The position numbers were made by a program, and so were the translations under genes. 64,000 nt of DNA. Origin: Salininema proteolyticum. Lineage in GTDB: Bacteria; Actinomycetota; Actinomycetes; Mycobacteriales; Micromonosporaceae. The DNA lies in the NCBI RefSeq assembly GCF_042685645.1, contig NZ_JBHUNX010000001.1, forward strand, positions 4,092,001-4,156,000. The letters run 5' to 3'. Shown in pieces: positions 9,201 to 16,757 of this stretch (the first letter of the stretch is position 1; every line of letters begins with the position of its first letter). The notes under the pieces were generated by a model. That model was not told the origin of the DNA. It saw only the letters and a program-made list of their open reading frames with translations, and did no database searches.

Positions 9201-10217
9201 GGCGGTCTCGTCGCCGAGTGCGACCTCGGCGGCGGCTGTGTTGGCGACGGTGGTCTGCTCGGTCAGCTCGGTGACGGTGTCGCGCTGGACGAGGTCGAGT
9301 TCCACGCTCCCCTCGGCGTCGACGGGGATCGGCGTGCCCGCGGAGTTGGAGAAGGTGAACCGCACGCCGCGCACGTCCTCGGCCGCGACGCCGTCGGGGA
9401 GCTCGGCCGTGGCGCCGGGCGTTCCCTCGACCCACTCCGTGCCGTTCCAGACGTCGACCTGGACCTGGTCGGCGCCTTCGGGGAAGGTCACCGTGCCGAA
9501 GCCGGAGAACTCCAGGTAGTCGAAGGGGGTCGGGGAGGCCTCCGGGTCCGCCGGGTCGGTGATCCGGAGGTGGTCGACCTCGGCGTTGGAGTCATTGGCC
9601 GCGCCGATCGTCGCCGTCAGGGGCGTGCCCGGCTCGGCGACGGCCTGGCCCGGCTCGATGCTCTTGGACGCCGTGGTCGCCAGCTCCAGAGGCACGACCG
9701 GGGTGACGTCGGCGGTGTCGCTCCTGGGGTCGGCGTTGCCGCCGTCGGCCGTCGCGGTGTTGGTGACCGGAATACCGTTGGCGGAGTAGGGGAGGTCGGG
9801 GTCCACTCGGACGGGGATCTGCACCTCGGCGGTCGACCCGCCGGGCATCCCCTGCGAACCCGGCGGCGTGTCGAGCGGCTCGGTGAAGGTCGCCTCGACC
9901 GTCTGGCCGTCTACAGTCACTTCGGCGTCGACGCCGCTGACCTGCGGGGTGCCCGCGATCTGGAACTCGGAAGGGACCTCGTCGACCAGGGTCGCCCCCA
10001 CGCAGCCGTCGGTGCCGGTGCAGCTGATCTGAACGGTGTAGGTGAACACCTCGCCCGGCTGGGCCGTGTCCGTCGAGGCGGTCTTGACGACCAAGAAGAA
10101 CGCCTGCTCCTGCGCCAGCACCGGTGCGGCCGGGGCGATCAGGAGGCCCACCGCGGCCAGGGCCGCCAGGAGCGCCTTCGACCAGAGTCGGAGTCTCTGC
10201 TTCGTCTCTCTCATCAC
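3210..10217 (-). CDS. Giant LPXTG wall-anchored surface protein with DUF11-like and five DUF5979 repeats
   Basis: 2335 residues. A signal peptide (about 1-35, ending PVLAQ) is followed by a long series of immunoglobulin-like modules with DUF11-type signatures (TYTVQISCTG, VTNTATADG, KSFDPD repeated). The C-terminal part carries five modules of about 100 residues beginning GHIAISKEV, AGLRVEKVV, GGIAIRKHV, GEIQVVKEV and GGLSVAKLL, each with the VxxxC and TExD pattern of DUF5979. The tail is a sortase signal: LPVTG at about 2300, a hydrophobic helix, then RRSRRE. It is probably a fibrous adhesin or stalk linked to peptidoglycan. Start GTG-ATG with ribosome site GAGAGGAG; a consensus promoter lies just upstream. 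It is monocistronic. Confidence 0.9.
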   Translation of the reverse strand: MMRETKQRLRLWSKALLAALAAVGLLIAPAAPVLAQEQAFFLVVKTASTDTAQPGEVFTYTVQISCTGTDGCVGATLVDEVPSEFQIAGTPQVSGVDAEVTVDGQTVEATFTEPLDTPPGSQGMPGGSTAEVQIPVRVDPDLPYSANGIPVTNTATADGGNADPRSDTADVTPVVPLELATTASKSIEPGQAVAEPGTPLTATIGAANDSNAEVDHLRITDPADPEASPTPFDYLEFSGFGTVTFPEGADQVQVDVWNGTEWVEGTPGATAELPDGVAAEDVRGVRFTFSNSAGTPIPVDAEGSVELDLVQRDTVTELTEQTTVANTAAAEVALGDETASDEANADYVIVPPEITAQASKSFDPDSVPAGEPSTATLTGVNAGTPVDTMTITEPAEGADNPFEDGLTFTGFADGVVWPEGATSATVTYTYADGTTEELDAAKADTLPPPSEGQTVTGFTVVFSGDIASGAEAIVPFTVDTDADQVDEEVVHGNQVAVDVAAGAVTDSATADASLTTIAARLAVDVEKSMVPDDILSIPGETAVVELPASIEPFPASSTDAEHLIVQDPPNPGSEPDEFWNSFDAAAITQTAIPAGATLTVYYWDGSEWVVLPGAEDLPGPDVVNIPIDPSLRDDIQGLRFDYYDPEGFPPGTSVQPNFTVALRDQLRDGSGDAAGPEATIPNCAGATATAGDVEGSAETPDPCPTIHLEPVTPGEGDLIDKNFVEPEPGAGNTVTARSGDRIDAQLHWSTGGYTGLDEVVVSDVADPATTAVSDSYFDAFDLVAVPAISAAQDPWLTYDAVDRVELYNGSDWVKAANDPCPDACDGTFPGLTLTGAEQESATGVRLVYVESPTRADRIGTDPTLPQVGSGVSRSSGNDRLVTLTFEVRDLARDPQTDPDPVLGSRDYNVDGIAGEVLDTASATGFTDGEQIARDTAEDDVLIVDVPLNVDVTKDWTGGPLGIPPEGTDPADYPSGRVSITAENTTAAEVDSLTITEPNAEDPFDVFDLKDIVTIGVPEGATGTEVTLTDSAGTGRTLTREEALALGEADLADVVAMEVVHTGRIAAGAEARLVLDTRLRAEHRSTGDPVTTADSPVSDDTEAAVADLGGTKDDSPTATDGATIELADIDISVEAGKSFDPDAITEPSAGPVTMTVTGKPGGTTRTNLMTLTDDEPRLWNQYDFSGFGDFSFTAPIDRVRVDAYTGGTFTEGPGGVTVTGGSWTEGTPGTELALPDGVAEGDVQGLRFTFTRADGAIWENPNDPLQAVPVELTRRDALRSGGPVLPDLESNDPAPGETDPGVATNTVQALAEGAVTVDGQPVSATDEAEAAVLYRHARNGVAVVKLADGSSDGGVKPPGQSFPYTLQVTNTGDRAIVDPVVTDVLPVDADGEQLMFDPEENPGGEGAFSYTLEGDAPDPANGEAMPTDPADVTTDVTGDVERIEFTFPAGTVLEVGQTYAITVELMIRPGLAGDTVLDNSFGVTGDRPWDECDGTLDPDTGECRAEASVKVSTTASLRGRKSVRAVDDELGVHKTDEDAACAPNADGFYTGPCVPITKPGGDEVWRTSIVNTGNVAMTDLIGVDQLPAPGDTGGINPNPRGSEWKALFEGTMEVVSDLPDGTDVRFWWTDDPDPCVSIDGCDPDAWTLFPEDGGPAFTDDILDSVTGVRYWIAFPEAEPFQPTDVFQWEVTTTTPAYSDTAGPDTIAWNTEAHAALTVEPGDGPNGQGVVLPAEGNRVGVALATGHIAISKEVTGDGADFAPGEFDLTLQCTSAVGTRVEADVPLGDEADQTVVPGEATVVDDLPYGAECTVTEDDAAGATSFTATTETVARDEDDPAVITVENVYDLAGLRVEKVVESDAVDADGNPIDYGPFTVEVACSFLGDPVYADGYSADDPMGAELSDGESAEFTGLPAGAECTVTETDAKDAEVAMSTVTDGGDPVETDGPSTTVVLEPDTHGGTVNVTTVANSYGAGGIAIRKHVFGAGADPVDEGPFTIEVVCTLDDATGSRVVWEGEFVLGGGGPLEAGAENIAEGAVCVGTETGDGGAVLATVLPRGVTVGDGETVTLHAVNVLTAGEIQVVKEVTGEGAELYGAGPFEVRLECTFDTGQGVVPVDVPGGAIRPLTVDEPAVYEGLPTGSDCVLSETKTGGATEVVISGGADDGDTVTVPGRDTAEMKVENRFDTGGLSVAKLLAGDGAGDHGDDVYTVRLSCTRLVDGSRVDVEIPGGAERAIGAGGTVVYGDLPADADCLLEETDDGGADEKAVSVNGSDGGEFAVAACDEDACDSAEVTNTWSGAALPVTGSVLADLAWAAVALTVLGLALTAYGNRRSRRE

Positions 10218-10238
10218 GGCGTCACCGGCTCCTCTCCG

Positions 10239-10266
10239 CGTATATGTCCGGAGTGGATTATGTCAA
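10239..10266 (-). promoter_or_regulatory. Sigma-70-type promoter of the giant surface-protein gene
   Basis: Minus strand TTGACA, 16-nt spacer, TATACG, about 20 nt before the GTG start and its ribosome site. The -35 hexamer is a perfect consensus, unusual in this window, and suggests strong constitutive expression. Confidence 0.75.
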
Positions 10267-10491
10267 CGGCCGGACCCCGACACGCCTAAACGGGCGAATA
10301 CCCGTCTTTTTCACCCATAAGGGAAGCCCGGGGCGAAATGCCGTCGAGCTCGAGGCCGGAGTCGGTGATCTTCCGATCATCGCCTCACATCCACGGCCTT
10401 CGGTAACTACGCGGTGTTACGTTCTAAATACAGACCTCCCGCCCGTGGATAAGAGGGCGAGGGTTCCTCCGCTCGAGAAGGGAACAATGCC

Positions 10492-11532
10492 GTGAAGGCC
10501 GTGCAGTACCGCGAAGCCGGCGGATCGCCGGAAGTCGTCGAGATCCCCAAGCCCGTACCGGGGCCGGGCGAAGTGCTCCTCAAGGTCACCGCCGCCGGAG
10601 TCTGCCATTCGGACATCGCCGTGATGTCCTGGCCCGCCGACCAGATCCCCTTCCCGCTGCCCCTGACCCTCGGCCACGAGGGCGCCGGGATCGTCGCGGA
10701 GCTCGGCGCCGGAGTCACCGGAGTGGAAGCGGGCGAGTCCGTCGCCGTCTACGGCCCCTGGGGATGCGGACGCTGCACCAAGTGCGCCGCCGGCAAGGAG
10801 AACTACTGCCTCAACGCCGCCACGGAGGGCATCCACCCGCCCGGGCTCGGCGCGCCCGGAGCGATGGCCGAGTACATGGTCGTCGACAGCGCCCGACACC
10901 TCGTGCCGCTCAAGGACCTCGACCCGGTGCGGACGGTGCCGCTGACCGACGCCGGCCTGACCCCGTACCACGCGATCAAGCTCTCGCTGCCCAAGCTGGT
11001 GCCCGGCAGCACCGCCGTCGTCATCGGCACCGGCGGGCTCGGGCACGTTGGCGTGCAGCTGCTGCGGGCCATGACGGCCGCGCGCGTCATCGCCCTGGAC
11101 GTCACCGAGGAGAAGCTGGAACTGGCGAAGAGGGTCGGCGCGCAGGAGGCGATCCTCTCCGACGAGAACGCCCCGGCCAAGGTCAGGGAGCTGACGGGCG
11201 GCGTCGGAGCCGAGGTCGTCCTCGACTTCGTCGGCGCCCCGCCCACCACGAAGATCGCCGGCCAGTGCGCCGCGGTGGAAGGCGACGTCACGATCGTCGG
11301 CCTGGGCGGGGGCACCCTGGGCGTCGGATTCGGCGCCCTGCCCTACGAGGTGTCGGTGACGTCGCCGTACTGGGGTTCGCGCGACGAGATGATCGAGGTC
11401 TTCGACCTCGCCCGCGACGGTGCCGTTGACGTGCACGTCGAGACGTTCTCCATCGACGACGCCCCAGCGGCCTACGAGAAGCTCCATAAGGGAGAGATCA
11501 TGGGGCGGGCCGTCATCCTGCCGAACGGATGA
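10492..11532 (+). CDS. Zinc-dependent alcohol dehydrogenase (MDR superfamily)
   Basis: 346 residues, oxidises or reduces an alcohol/aldehyde with NAD(P). Catalytic zinc ligands are visible at C38 and H62-E63 (GHEGAG). The four structural-zinc cysteines C92, C95, C98 and C106 are intact. The dinucleotide site is GTGGLGHVG at about 179-187, followed by a strand ending in an acidic residue (ALDV), which favours NAD. It resembles the AdhP/NDMA-independent group; substrate not predictable. GTG start, ribosome site GAGAAGGGA 10 nt upstream. It stands alone, with a strong hairpin after it. Confidence 0.9.
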   Translation: MKAVQYREAGGSPEVVEIPKPVPGPGEVLLKVTAAGVCHSDIAVMSWPADQIPFPLPLTLGHEGAGIVAELGAGVTGVEAGESVAVYGPWGCGRCTKCAAGKENYCLNAATEGIHPPGLGAPGAMAEYMVVDSARHLVPLKDLDPVRTVPLTDAGLTPYHAIKLSLPKLVPGSTAVVIGTGGLGHVGVQLLRAMTAARVIALDVTEEKLELAKRVGAQEAILSDENAPAKVRELTGGVGAEVVLDFVGAPPTTKIAGQCAAVEGDVTIVGLGGGTLGVGFGALPYEVSVTSPYWGSRDEMIEVFDLARDGAVDVHVETFSIDDAPAAYEKLHKGEIMGRAVILPNG

Positions 11533-11556
11533 CGATCGCGCCCGGCACGGGAGTGC

Positions 11557-11604
11557 GGGGCGGTGCGGCCTCTGCCGAACGATACTGGGCCGCACCGCCT
11601 CCCC
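11557..11604 (+). terminator. Terminator hairpin after the alcohol dehydrogenase
   Basis: GGGGCGGTGCGGCC pairs with GGCCGCACCGCCTCCCC around a 17-nt loop, 24 nt beyond the stop. No T run. Confidence 0.75.
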
Positions 11605-11763
11605 ACCCGGGACAGGGCGCCGACCGGTGGGGCCGGCTCAGCACACGAAACCGGCCCGATCCGATACGCCGGCGGTAGACGCTATCCGGTAAGAGGAACC
11701 GTATACCCTGTGCGTCCTCGTCTCTGCCGTGCATCGCAGGCGCCGTGCCCCTATCCAATGGAG

Positions 11764-11783
11764 TACTACACTATATAGTAGTC
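11764..11783. repeat. AT-rich palindrome ACTAC-N8-GTAGT
   Basis: A dyad with core CTATATAG inside the gap between two convergent transcription units. It resembles in sequence the TACTAT/ATAGTA dyad at 1629, but neither flanking gene starts here. Function unknown. Confidence 0.5.
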
Positions 11784-11831
11784 AGAGGTGCCCGAGTGTC
11801 AAGGAAAGACGGCGCCGGACATCATTAGAGT

Positions 11832-12767
11832 TCACTGAACGGCGGACCGGGGCCGGACGAACGGCACCTCTCCGGTCAGGCGCCGCCAGCTCCCGTTCGT
11901 GGCGGTCCACCTGCCTACGTTCAGTTTCTCCAGCGACAGGTCCGCCTTCTCCACGTACAGCCTCTTGCCGTCGTGCACGAAGCGCTCGTCGTCGTCGAGG
12001 GCGCGCTCCACCATCATCGAACCGTGGCGGTCGCGAAGGAACAGGCAGTACTCCGTGACGACGGCGAAGGGCAGGAACTCGAACACCAGCGCACTGAGAC
12101 CGATGAGGGCCCCTATGGCCGCGGCGACCGCCAAGGAGCCGTACGACAGTGCGGAGGCGAAGTACTGCACCGCCAGGATCACCAGCGCGGTGACACCCCC
12201 GAGAGACGGCGCGAACCAGTGGGGGAGATACAGCTTCCGGCGGTAGGACGCGCGCCCCTCCTGACCGGGACTCGCCGGTGTTCCGGACCCTTCGGAGCCG
12301 GTCCCGGCAGGTGATTCGGGGCCTTTGACCCGCGTGAGGATGCCGACCACCTCCTCCATCGGGCAGAGACCCAGCGTGCTCGAGTCCGGCTCTCCGGTAT
12401 CCGAGACGAGGTAGACGTGCCCGCGAGGGACGACATTGCGGGCCAGCGGATTCCAGTCGCCGGCCCTCACCTTCAGATGCCGCGCCACATAGGCCGGGGA
12501 ACCGCCCTCGGGCGGTTCGATCCAGCCGCCGGACCGGGCCTTGACGATCACGGGTGTCGGCTCCATGTACGCCGTGGTGCCGACCTTGTCCATGATCACC
12601 GTGCGGCCGGGACCGCCGAGACGCTTCAACCCCTCTCCGGTTATCACGACCTCGCGCGGGCCCTTGAGGTCCCTCCATCCGAAGCGATTGCGTTTCGGAG
12701 GCGGGTTGTGACCGGACAGGTCGGTCGCAGCGCTACCGTCTCTCGGAGTGCGGGGGACAGATGACAT
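11832..12767 (-). CDS. Hypothetical membrane protein with two central helices
   Basis: 311 residues, not recognised. The N-terminal half (about 1-175) is soluble, with a Pro/Gly/Ser linker near 150-170. Two membrane helices follow at about 188-208 and 213-240 (ALVILAVQYFASALS and AVAAAIGALIGLSALVFEFLP), then a soluble tail with the pattern FLRDRHGSMMVER and RFVHDGKRLYVEKADLSLEKL. That tail may be a PH-like or beta-sandwich domain. ATG start with GGAAGG 10 nt upstream. A TAGAAT hexamer near 12813 may be the -10 box. Confidence 0.75.
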   Translation of the reverse strand: MSSVPRTPRDGSAATDLSGHNPPPKRNRFGWRDLKGPREVVITGEGLKRLGGPGRTVIMDKVGTTAYMEPTPVIVKARSGGWIEPPEGGSPAYVARHLKVRAGDWNPLARNVVPRGHVYLVSDTGEPDSSTLGLCPMEEVVGILTRVKGPESPAGTGSEGSGTPASPGQEGRASYRRKLYLPHWFAPSLGGVTALVILAVQYFASALSYGSLAVAAAIGALIGLSALVFEFLPFAVVTEYCLFLRDRHGSMMVERALDDDERFVHDGKRLYVEKADLSLEKLNVGRWTATNGSWRRLTGEVPFVRPRSAVQ

Positions 12768-12845
12768 GGCGGCCTGCCTTCCGGTCGCTTGGCGGGGTAG
12801 GGAGGATTCTACGATGAACGACGGAAACTACTTCCACTCGTAGGC

Positions 12846-13352
12846 TCAGAGGTGCCGGCGCATGCAGACCCGTGGCCAACGTTCCAGGCCATGAGCGGCC
12901 TCGCGTTCGCGGATCGCGCGGAGTCCGGGCGTCAAGTCCCCGTCTGCCACCATGGCGAATCCGCACGCGGCATAGTAGGGCGCATTCCAGGGCACGTCCT
13001 TGAAAGTGGTCAACGTCAGGGCTTCCAGCGCCTCTTCTTCGGCGACGGTGGCCGCGTGGTCCAGCAGCGACCGGCCGATGCGACGGCGTGTGTAGTCCGG
13101 ATGCACGGTCACCTGCTCTATGTGCAGGGCGTCGTCCATGCGCTCGGCGATCAAGTACGCCACTGGGAGGTCGCCGTCATCGACGGCCACCCAGGCGTGG
13201 CCGACCCGCCGGTACTCGGAGAGGACTTCCAGGGTCGGTGGCTCGTCGTCGGCGATCTCCTCCATGCCGATCGCCCGGTACATCTCTCCCGCCGCTCTTT
13301 CGATCCGCTGAAAGAGCGGCAGGTCGCCGTCAACGGCGCTTCTCAATCGCAT
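12846..13352 (-). CDS. GNAT-family N-acetyltransferase
   Basis: 168 residues. Core GNAT signatures: the beta4 strand LHIEQVTVHPDYTRRRIGRSLL holds the acetyl-CoA pyrophosphate loop R-R-x-I-G-R. Later, NAPYYAACGF is the typical C-terminal Y-x-x-x-G-F motif. It transfers an acetyl group to an unknown amine. The ATG at 13352 fits homologues best; a longer in-frame extension to 13568 has no family-like content and I reject it. GGAG lies 11 nt upstream. It is transcribed toward the hypothetical membrane gene 78 nt downstream. Confidence 0.85.
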   Translation of the reverse strand: MRLRSAVDGDLPLFQRIERAAGEMYRAIGMEEIADDEPPTLEVLSEYRRVGHAWVAVDDGDLPVAYLIAERMDDALHIEQVTVHPDYTRRRIGRSLLDHAATVAEEEALEALTLTTFKDVPWNAPYYAACGFAMVADGDLTPGLRAIREREAAHGLERWPRVCMRRHL

Positions 13353-13600
13353 GGGAACAGTCTCCGAAAGGATTTGGTGAACGACAAGCGGTTTTTCGGT
13401 CGTGAACCTTCGAACGCCATTCGATGTCAGAGCATCGGAGCGCCCAACGGAACAGCGATTGTCCATGGACTTCTCGACGTCCGGGGCGGAGACGACGCCG
13501 ACCGAGCGCTGTCTTTCACCGGACGGTTGAAAAGCTCTTTGGCCGGGGTCATTGCGTCGTGTCTGCAACGGAATAGGATGAGGAGACCAACGATCGGAGA

Positions 13601-14806
13601 ATGGATGTGAAGGTACTCGTCTCCGGGGCCAGCATTGCCGGCCCCGTCCTCGCCTACTGGCTGAACCGGTATGGATTCGACGTCACCGTCGTCGAAAAAG
13701 CGCCTGAACTGCGGAAGACCGGCGGCCACGCCGTGGACCTCTACGGCCCCGCCATGGAGATCTCCGAAAGAATGGGAGTGGGCGCGGCAGTCAAGGACCT
13801 GGCCACTGGTACGGACGACATGGCCGTCCTCCGCAACGACCGCCCCGCCCGCCACATCGACTTGAGAAAGATCTACGAAGCCGGTTCCGACAAGCACGTC
13901 GAGATCATGCGCGACGACCTCAGCGGGATCTACTTCGACACCGCCCGGAACGACGTCGAATACGTCTTCTCCGACTCCATCTCAGAGATCGCCGAGGACG
14001 GCGAGGTGGCGTTCGACAACGGTCCGACGAGGAAGTTCGACCTCGTGATCGGCGCCGACGGCCTGCACTCGAACGTCCGCCGCCTCGCCTTCGGCCCGGA
14101 ATCGGACTACAGCTCCTTCCTCGGCGCCTACCTGGCCGTCCAGTCCGTCCCGCGCGACTTCGGCGAGCCGGGAATGTACAAGGTGTACACCGAGGCGGGG
14201 CTCCTGACGGGCGTCTACGGCGCCGAGCACCTCGACGACGCGAGGGCCGTCTTCCTGTTCCGCACCGAACGGCCGCTGGACTACCAGCGCAAGGACATCC
14301 CGCTCCAGAAGGACTTCGTCCGCGAGCGGTTCGCCGACCGGCACCCCGAAGTCGACAGGTGGCTGACGGAGCTGGACGGCACCCCGGCGTTCTACTTCGA
14401 CTCGATCACCCAGCTGTCCATGGAGACGTGGTCGAAGGGACGTGTCAGCCTCGTCGGCGACGCCGGCTACTGCCCCGGTCCCGCCGTCGGAGGAAGCACG
14501 AGCCTGGCCGTGTACGGCGCCTACGTCCTCGCCGGAGAACTGGCCGAAGCGGGCGGCGACCACACCAAGGCCTACCCGGCCTACGAGCGCGCCATGGCCG
14601 AGGCCGTCGAAAAGTCCCGATCCTTCGCGCGCGGCGCGGCGAAGAGCATCATTCCCGGTTCGCGCTTCGGGTCGTGGGCGTTGGTCAACGGCGCCCGCCT
14701 GGTCACCGCCATGCCGGGCCCGATCCGTCGGGGCCTGATGAAGATGAACGGCGCGAGCATCCGGTTCTTCGACTCCCTTCCCGTCAAGGACTACGAGAGA
14801 CGCTGA
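13601..14806 (+). CDS. FAD-dependent monooxygenase (PHBH-type)
   Basis: 401 residues. The N-terminal Rossmann fingerprint VSGASIAGPVLAYWL near 6-20 binds the FAD adenosine. VIGADGLHSNVRR near 148 is the DG motif, and SLVGDAGYCPGPAVGGS near 285 is the GD motif that binds FAD ribityl. These three define flavoprotein hydroxylases such as TetX and polyketide hydroxylases. The substrate is unknown; antibiotic modification or aromatic hydroxylation are possible. Ribosome site GGAG before ATG. It is divergent from the GNAT gene across a 248-nt gap. Confidence 0.88.
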   Translation: MDVKVLVSGASIAGPVLAYWLNRYGFDVTVVEKAPELRKTGGHAVDLYGPAMEISERMGVGAAVKDLATGTDDMAVLRNDRPARHIDLRKIYEAGSDKHVEIMRDDLSGIYFDTARNDVEYVFSDSISEIAEDGEVAFDNGPTRKFDLVIGADGLHSNVRRLAFGPESDYSSFLGAYLAVQSVPRDFGEPGMYKVYTEAGLLTGVYGAEHLDDARAVFLFRTERPLDYQRKDIPLQKDFVRERFADRHPEVDRWLTELDGTPAFYFDSITQLSMETWSKGRVSLVGDAGYCPGPAVGGSTSLAVYGAYVLAGELAEAGGDHTKAYPAYERAMAEAVEKSRSFARGAAKSIIPGSRFGSWALVNGARLVTAMPGPIRRGLMKMNGASIRFFDSLPVKDYERR

Positions 14807-14916
14807 CACGGCAGCATGGCGGCGGAAGACGGTGGCGGCCGAGCGGTGAGAGTCCGCCGAGCAGTTCACTTCCCATCACGGCCCCTGCCGGCGTTCGCCG
14901 CCTCGCCCACTCGCCC

Positions 14917-15678
14917 TCAGCGGTTGAAGAGCTGCTCGATGAGGCCCAGCCGCATGGCGGCGTCCCGGGCCAGGAGGAATCCCGCTATGCCCACGACCCA
15001 CGCGGCGGCCCCGGCGGCGTGCTTCGTCATCCAGTCGTTCAGCCGCGTCAACAGCGGCTCGACCTGACGCCGGGCCACCTGGCGTCCGGCCAGGAGCACC
15101 AGCGCCGGAAGCACCATGACCGCGCAGTACACGGCCAAGGTCAGCCCCGTCTGGGCGACGCCGAAACCGGCGGAGGTGATCATGCCGATCGCCGCCAGGT
15201 AGGGCAGCATGGACGCGACCTCGATGGCGGCGGCCGCCAAGGCCAGCCCCATCAGGGACGCCAGGGTCCCCGTCCGGGGCGCGGTCGTGACCGTTCCGGA
15301 CGCCCCGCCGACGGGCTCGACGCCGATCGCCCTTTCCCTCCAGCGGGCCAGACGGCCACTGTCCTGCTTTCGCTTCTGGCGCTTGTCGAGGAGGAAGCTC
15401 AGCAGGAAGAGTCCGACGCCCAGGACCAGCTGCGCCCATATGACGGCGGTGGTCTCCAGCAGGCCGGCGATCTCCGTCAGGAAGGCGCCCGCTCCCAGCG
15501 CGATGGCGACGCCCACCAGGAAGTAGAAGGCGGCGATGGTGCCGAGATAGGCGAGCATCCTGCTCACCCGGACTCCACCGGGCGCGAGCAGGAGCCAGAT
15601 CGGAATCAGCAGAGTGCCGAAACTCGTCGAGTCGATGAGTGCGAGCGCGGCTAGCACGCCGGCCATGGCAAGGTCCAT
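14917..15678 (-). CDS. GAP-family (Sap-like) membrane protein
   Basis: 253 residues with six predicted membrane helices in two groups of three, separated by a charged loop (KRQKRKQDSGR, about 98-108). This layout and the opening LAALALIDSTSFGTLLIPIWLLLAPG match the GAP/sulfolipid-1-addressing family, whose mycobacterial members help move glycolipids to the surface. No adjacent lipid gene supports that role here. The ATG lies 6 nt after TAGGCT (15685-15690) with no ribosome site, so the mRNA is probably leaderless. Confidence 0.75.
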   Translation of the reverse strand: MDLAMAGVLAALALIDSTSFGTLLIPIWLLLAPGGVRVSRMLAYLGTIAAFYFLVGVAIALGAGAFLTEIAGLLETTAVIWAQLVLGVGLFLLSFLLDKRQKRKQDSGRLARWRERAIGVEPVGGASGTVTTAPRTGTLASLMGLALAAAAIEVASMLPYLAAIGMITSAGFGVAQTGLTLAVYCAVMVLPALVLLAGRQVARRQVEPLLTRLNDWMTKHAAGAAAWVVGIAGFLLARDAAMRLGLIEQLFNR

Positions 15679-15801
15679 GAGAGTAGCCTATCGGCCCTGG
15701 AAGACCAGGTCGTCGGCCAAAGGATGCATCTTGGACGCCCGCGGGGTCCTTCGGAAGGAGGACTCAGTGAACGGAAGCGTCCGGCAAGTAGGATCGCAAT
15801 C

Positions 15802-16515
15802 GTGATCGCGTTTCCTCCGGACATCGGGGCCAGGGTCCTCGCGCCCTCTCCCGACGAGTCCTGGTACTTCCTCGGAGACATGCTCGAGGGCCTCCTCGTC
15901 CGGCATTTCGACGCCTTCGCCGAGACCCTCGGATGCTCGTTCGACGCCTCGACCGGATACAACATCTGCGTCCTCGCCGGACTCTACGCGCGTCCGGCCG
16001 TATGGGCGTGGCGCGAACACGGCGTGCTGCCGGCCTACGGCGACTCCATCGCGTTCAGATTCAACGGACAGAACCGCTACGACGCTGTCTCCTTCACCGA
16101 CTTCGATCCGATCCCGCCTTCCGACGGCGGCCGAGCGCTGGCCGGGGCGGTCCACTCCTTCGGCGCCGACCTGGTGGCCGCGCTCGCTCCGCACACCCGT
16201 ATCGGCGCGCGCGGTCTTTGGGCCCACGTCACCGACGTCTTCGCCAACGCGTTCCTGCCCCGCCCACCACTGGGAACGGCCGCGATGGAGGCTTCGCGAG
16301 AGGCCGAAAGAGTGCTGGCGCTCGCGGAGTTTCCCACCCCGGGCCCGCGATGGACCCGCTTCGACGGGGCGGTCACCGGGCTGTGGACGTCCTGCTGCCT
16401 CTGGTACAAGGTTCCGGGGGAAGAGGTCTGCGCCCCTGTGTGTCCCCGGATCACCGACGCCGAGCTGCCCGGGCATCTGGCCGAATGGCGCCGACGCCAT
16501 CCGGATCGACGGTGA
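15802..16515 (+). CDS. FhuF-like ferric-siderophore reductase, probable 2Fe-2S protein
   Basis: 237 residues from GTG 15802. The C-terminus has the cysteine cluster C-C-x10-C-x3-C (SCCLWYKVP ... VCAPVC). FhuF-type ferric reductases carry C-C-x10-C-x2-C, so the last spacing is one residue longer. It would reduce iron from siderophores in the cytoplasm, but no siderophore genes adjoin. The start is supported by TAGGAT 7 nt upstream (leaderless pattern). A rival reading is a 12-codon leader ORF, GTG at 15767 behind a strong GGAAGGAGG, whose TGA overlaps this GTG (GTGA). A longer N-terminal extension to 15724 lacks a ribosome site. Confidence 0.6.
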   Translation: MIAFPPDIGARVLAPSPDESWYFLGDMLEGLLVRHFDAFAETLGCSFDASTGYNICVLAGLYARPAVWAWREHGVLPAYGDSIAFRFNGQNRYDAVSFTDFDPIPPSDGGRALAGAVHSFGADLVAALAPHTRIGARGLWAHVTDVFANAFLPRPPLGTAAMEASREAERVLALAEFPTPGPRWTRFDGAVTGLWTSCCLWYKVPGEEVCAPVCPRITDAELPGHLAEWRRRHPDRR

Positions 16516-16683
16516 GCCGCGTTCTCCGCGCGTGAAGGGCGACAGGGCTAGGTCCCGGGGCCGGGGCACGGCCGCCGACGGTAGTCGTATCGAACTGCGG
16601 CGGAATGGGGCGTGACCACATCACGCCGGTGGACAGTCCGGACTCCCGAAGGTCGGCGGGCTCTCCTGCCGATCATCGGGCGA

Positions 16684-16728
16684 GAAAAACCCGCCACCGC
16701 ACCGGGATGGGGCGAGCGCGGGGCGGGT
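16684..16728 (-). terminator. Rho-independent terminator for the 103-residue gene
   Basis: On the minus strand ACCCGCCCCGC pairs with GCGGTGGCGGGT around a 17-nt loop, followed by TTTTT. Begins about 30 nt past the stop at 16758. Confidence 0.75.
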
Positions 16729-16757
16729 CGGTCAGCGGCGGGCGCCGCCGAGCCGGT

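Noticed and set aside
11513..11758. 81-residue minus-strand frame downstream of the alcohol dehydrogenase
   Set aside because: Begins with TTG, overlaps a terminator hairpin, and has no recognisable composition.
13353..13568. N-terminal extension of the GNAT protein
   Set aside because: No family-like sequence and no better ribosome site; the gap more likely holds divergent promoters.
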